From: Nitrospiraceae bacterium UBA6898
GTDB taxonomy: Bacteria; Nitrospirota; Thermodesulfovibrionia; Thermodesulfovibrionales; UBA6898
DNA: 6,696 bases
Reading direction: 5' to 3'
Assembly: GCA_002448975.1 (NCBI GenBank)
Contig: DKBO01000070.1
Coordinates: 1 to 6,696 of the forward strand
Shown here: positions 5,918 to 6,696 of the stretch, piece after piece
How the letters are laid out: each line of letters opens with the position of its first letter
Position numbering within the stretch: the stretch's first letter is position 1
Made by a program: the position numbers and the translations under genes
The notes under the pieces: generated by a model
What the model was told of the DNA's origin: nothing
Seen by the model: only the letters and a program-made list of their open reading frames with translations
The model's database searches: none

Positions 5918-5936
5918 AGCAGGCACCCTGCCCGCT
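5918..5936 (-). promoter_or_regulatory. Candidate bacterial SECIS hairpin
   Basis: On the minus strand AGCGGGCA (5936-5929), loop GGG (5928-5926) and TGCCTGCT (5925-5918) form eight consecutive pairs with one G·U. The loop begins 24 nt after the in-frame UGA and starts with G. This agrees with the known geometry of bacterial SECIS elements (apical loop roughly 16-37 nt downstream, a G at the loop start). A second, weaker 5-bp hairpin (5952-5948 with 5941-5937) sits directly before it and could stack on it. No U-tract follows, so it is not an intrinsic terminator. Confidence 0.65.
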
Positions 5937-6696
5937 ACTGGATCGAACCAATTCACGTGGAGCCCTGTCCTGCCGTGCAACCGAAGCAGTGGTCGTCGAC
6001 AATGATCTTTCTCGACGCGAGCCGGTCGTGATCAAAATCCCTGATCATGGCGGGATACCCCTCGGCAATGCCGAGGCCGGTCATCTGGTTGAAATCACAG
6101 TCATACAGCCTGCCGTCCCATGCCACATTCACCAGGCGCCTGCACATGAGTCCGCACAGGGTCTCGGGATTGAAACCCTGCATGAGCTTTTCCATGTATG
6201 TTTCAAAATTGCCGCTCCTGAGCAGGAATTGGCGAAACCTGCCAACCGGCATGTTTGCAAAGGTATAGAGACGGTTAAAGGTAATACCAAAGGCTGAGCC
6301 GAGTTCTTCCTTGTATGTCGCTTCGAGAGAAGACTGCATAGGAGGGAGAAAAGCTCCCGCAGGATTATAGACGAGGTTCAGCGTTCTTCCCCTGTCAGAA
6401 CCATAGCCAAGATTATTCAGTTTCCTGAGCGCGGCAATACTCTTGTCAAAAACTCCCTTTCCCCTCACCCTGTCGACATGCTCACCATTGCAGGAAGGGA
6501 GAGATGCTACGAGCTCGATATGCTTTCCGTCATAGAAGTCGAACAGGTCTTCCATCCCTTTTTCATAGAATATCGAAAGGTTGGTACGCACCACGACATG
6601 GCAACCCGCGCTTTCCGTCTCTTCAATAAGATAACGGAAATGCGGATTCAACTCCGGAGCGCCACCGGTTATGTCAACGGTCTTGATCCTGCCGTC
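5935..6696 (-). CDS. arsS: ArsS-type radical SAM / Cys-rich selenoprotein, C-terminal part (cut by right edge)
   Basis: The frame is open to the right edge, so the N-terminus with the CxxxCxxC cluster site is outside. The visible part begins with TVDITGGAPELNPHFRYLI, a core signature of this radical SAM family, then VVVRTNLSIF, ELVASLPSCNGEHVDRVRGK and GVFDKSIAALRKLNNLGYG. The C-terminal Cys-rich (DUF3641-like) domain follows with TLCGLMCRR, DGRLYDCDFNQM and DDHCFGCTAGQGST. The next codon is UGA (5955-5953), exactly where relatives have Cys (CTAGxGSSC), followed by five codons and UAG at 5937-5935. I read UGA as selenocysteine because of this alignment and the hairpin just downstream. Without readthrough the gene ends at 5953. 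Relatives are linked to arsenosugar biosynthesis, and some are known selenoproteins. A TTG at 6651 is not the start, because family sequence continues upstream of it. Confidence 0.88.
5953..5955 (-). other. In-frame UGA, probable selenocysteine codon
   Basis: The TGA follows ...CTAGQGST and precedes ATT GGT TCG ATC CAG TAG. It aligns with the last conserved Cys of the ArsS C-terminal domain. With the hairpin at 5918-5936 this is the expected layout for selenocysteine insertion by SelB. Confidence 0.7.

Noticed and set aside
5918..5936. The hairpin after the radical SAM gene as an intrinsic terminator
   Set aside because: There is no T-tract after the stem on the minus strand, and the next gene of the series starts 19 nt further on.
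5953..6651. Radical SAM gene starting at TTG 6651
   Set aside because: Family sequence (TVDITGGAPE) continues in frame upstream to the right edge, so the gene is simply cut by the window.

Overview
The window suggests a mid-GC, Gram-negative-type anaerobe or facultative anaerobe. A Geobacter-like (Desulfuromonadota) or Nitrospirota-type bacterium is my guess from protein style and gene mix, not from a marker gene. It carries a single dense gene series on the minus strand, running from the right edge down to about position 761, plus a small separate plus-strand lipoprotein gene at the left in visibly more A+T-rich DNA.

Reading the minus-strand series in its own 5'->3' direction (right to left), it holds: (1) the C-terminal two thirds of a radical SAM / Cys-rich protein of the ArsS type, cut by the right edge; (2) an exported DUF3047-type protein; (3) glucokinase; (4) a TVP38/TMEM64 (DedA-like) membrane protein; (5) a MerA/Lpd-like FAD disulfide oxidoreductase; (6) a LOG/SLOG-type Rossmann protein; (7) a truncated RNB-type ribonuclease; (8) a 75-residue protein resembling an isolated histidine-kinase dimerisation hairpin. 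Most junctions are short gaps or overlaps (4-bp ATGA, 8-bp overlap, 5-bp and 11-bp gaps), so the series looks like one operon.

The main discovery-type signal is at the end of the radical SAM gene. Its apparent stop is a UGA that falls exactly where this family has a conserved Cys (CTAGxGS[S/T]-C). The frame stays open for five more codons to a UAG, and an 8-bp hairpin with a G-rich loop begins 16 nt after the UGA. This fits a bacterial selenocysteine codon plus SECIS, and the family is known to include selenoproteins. A conventional annotation would clip the protein one residue before its selenocysteine.

The TVP38 and MerA-like genes agree with what I recall of the neighbourhood of this radical SAM/selenodomain family, tied to arsenosugar-like or related As/Se-sugar chemistry. 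Glucokinase could feed sugar phosphate into it, but that is inference. The tail of the series (truncated RNB gene, orphan kinase-like hairpin) looks like eroding accessory sequence. Between the two converging transcription units (485-760) I see no gene and no convincing terminator.
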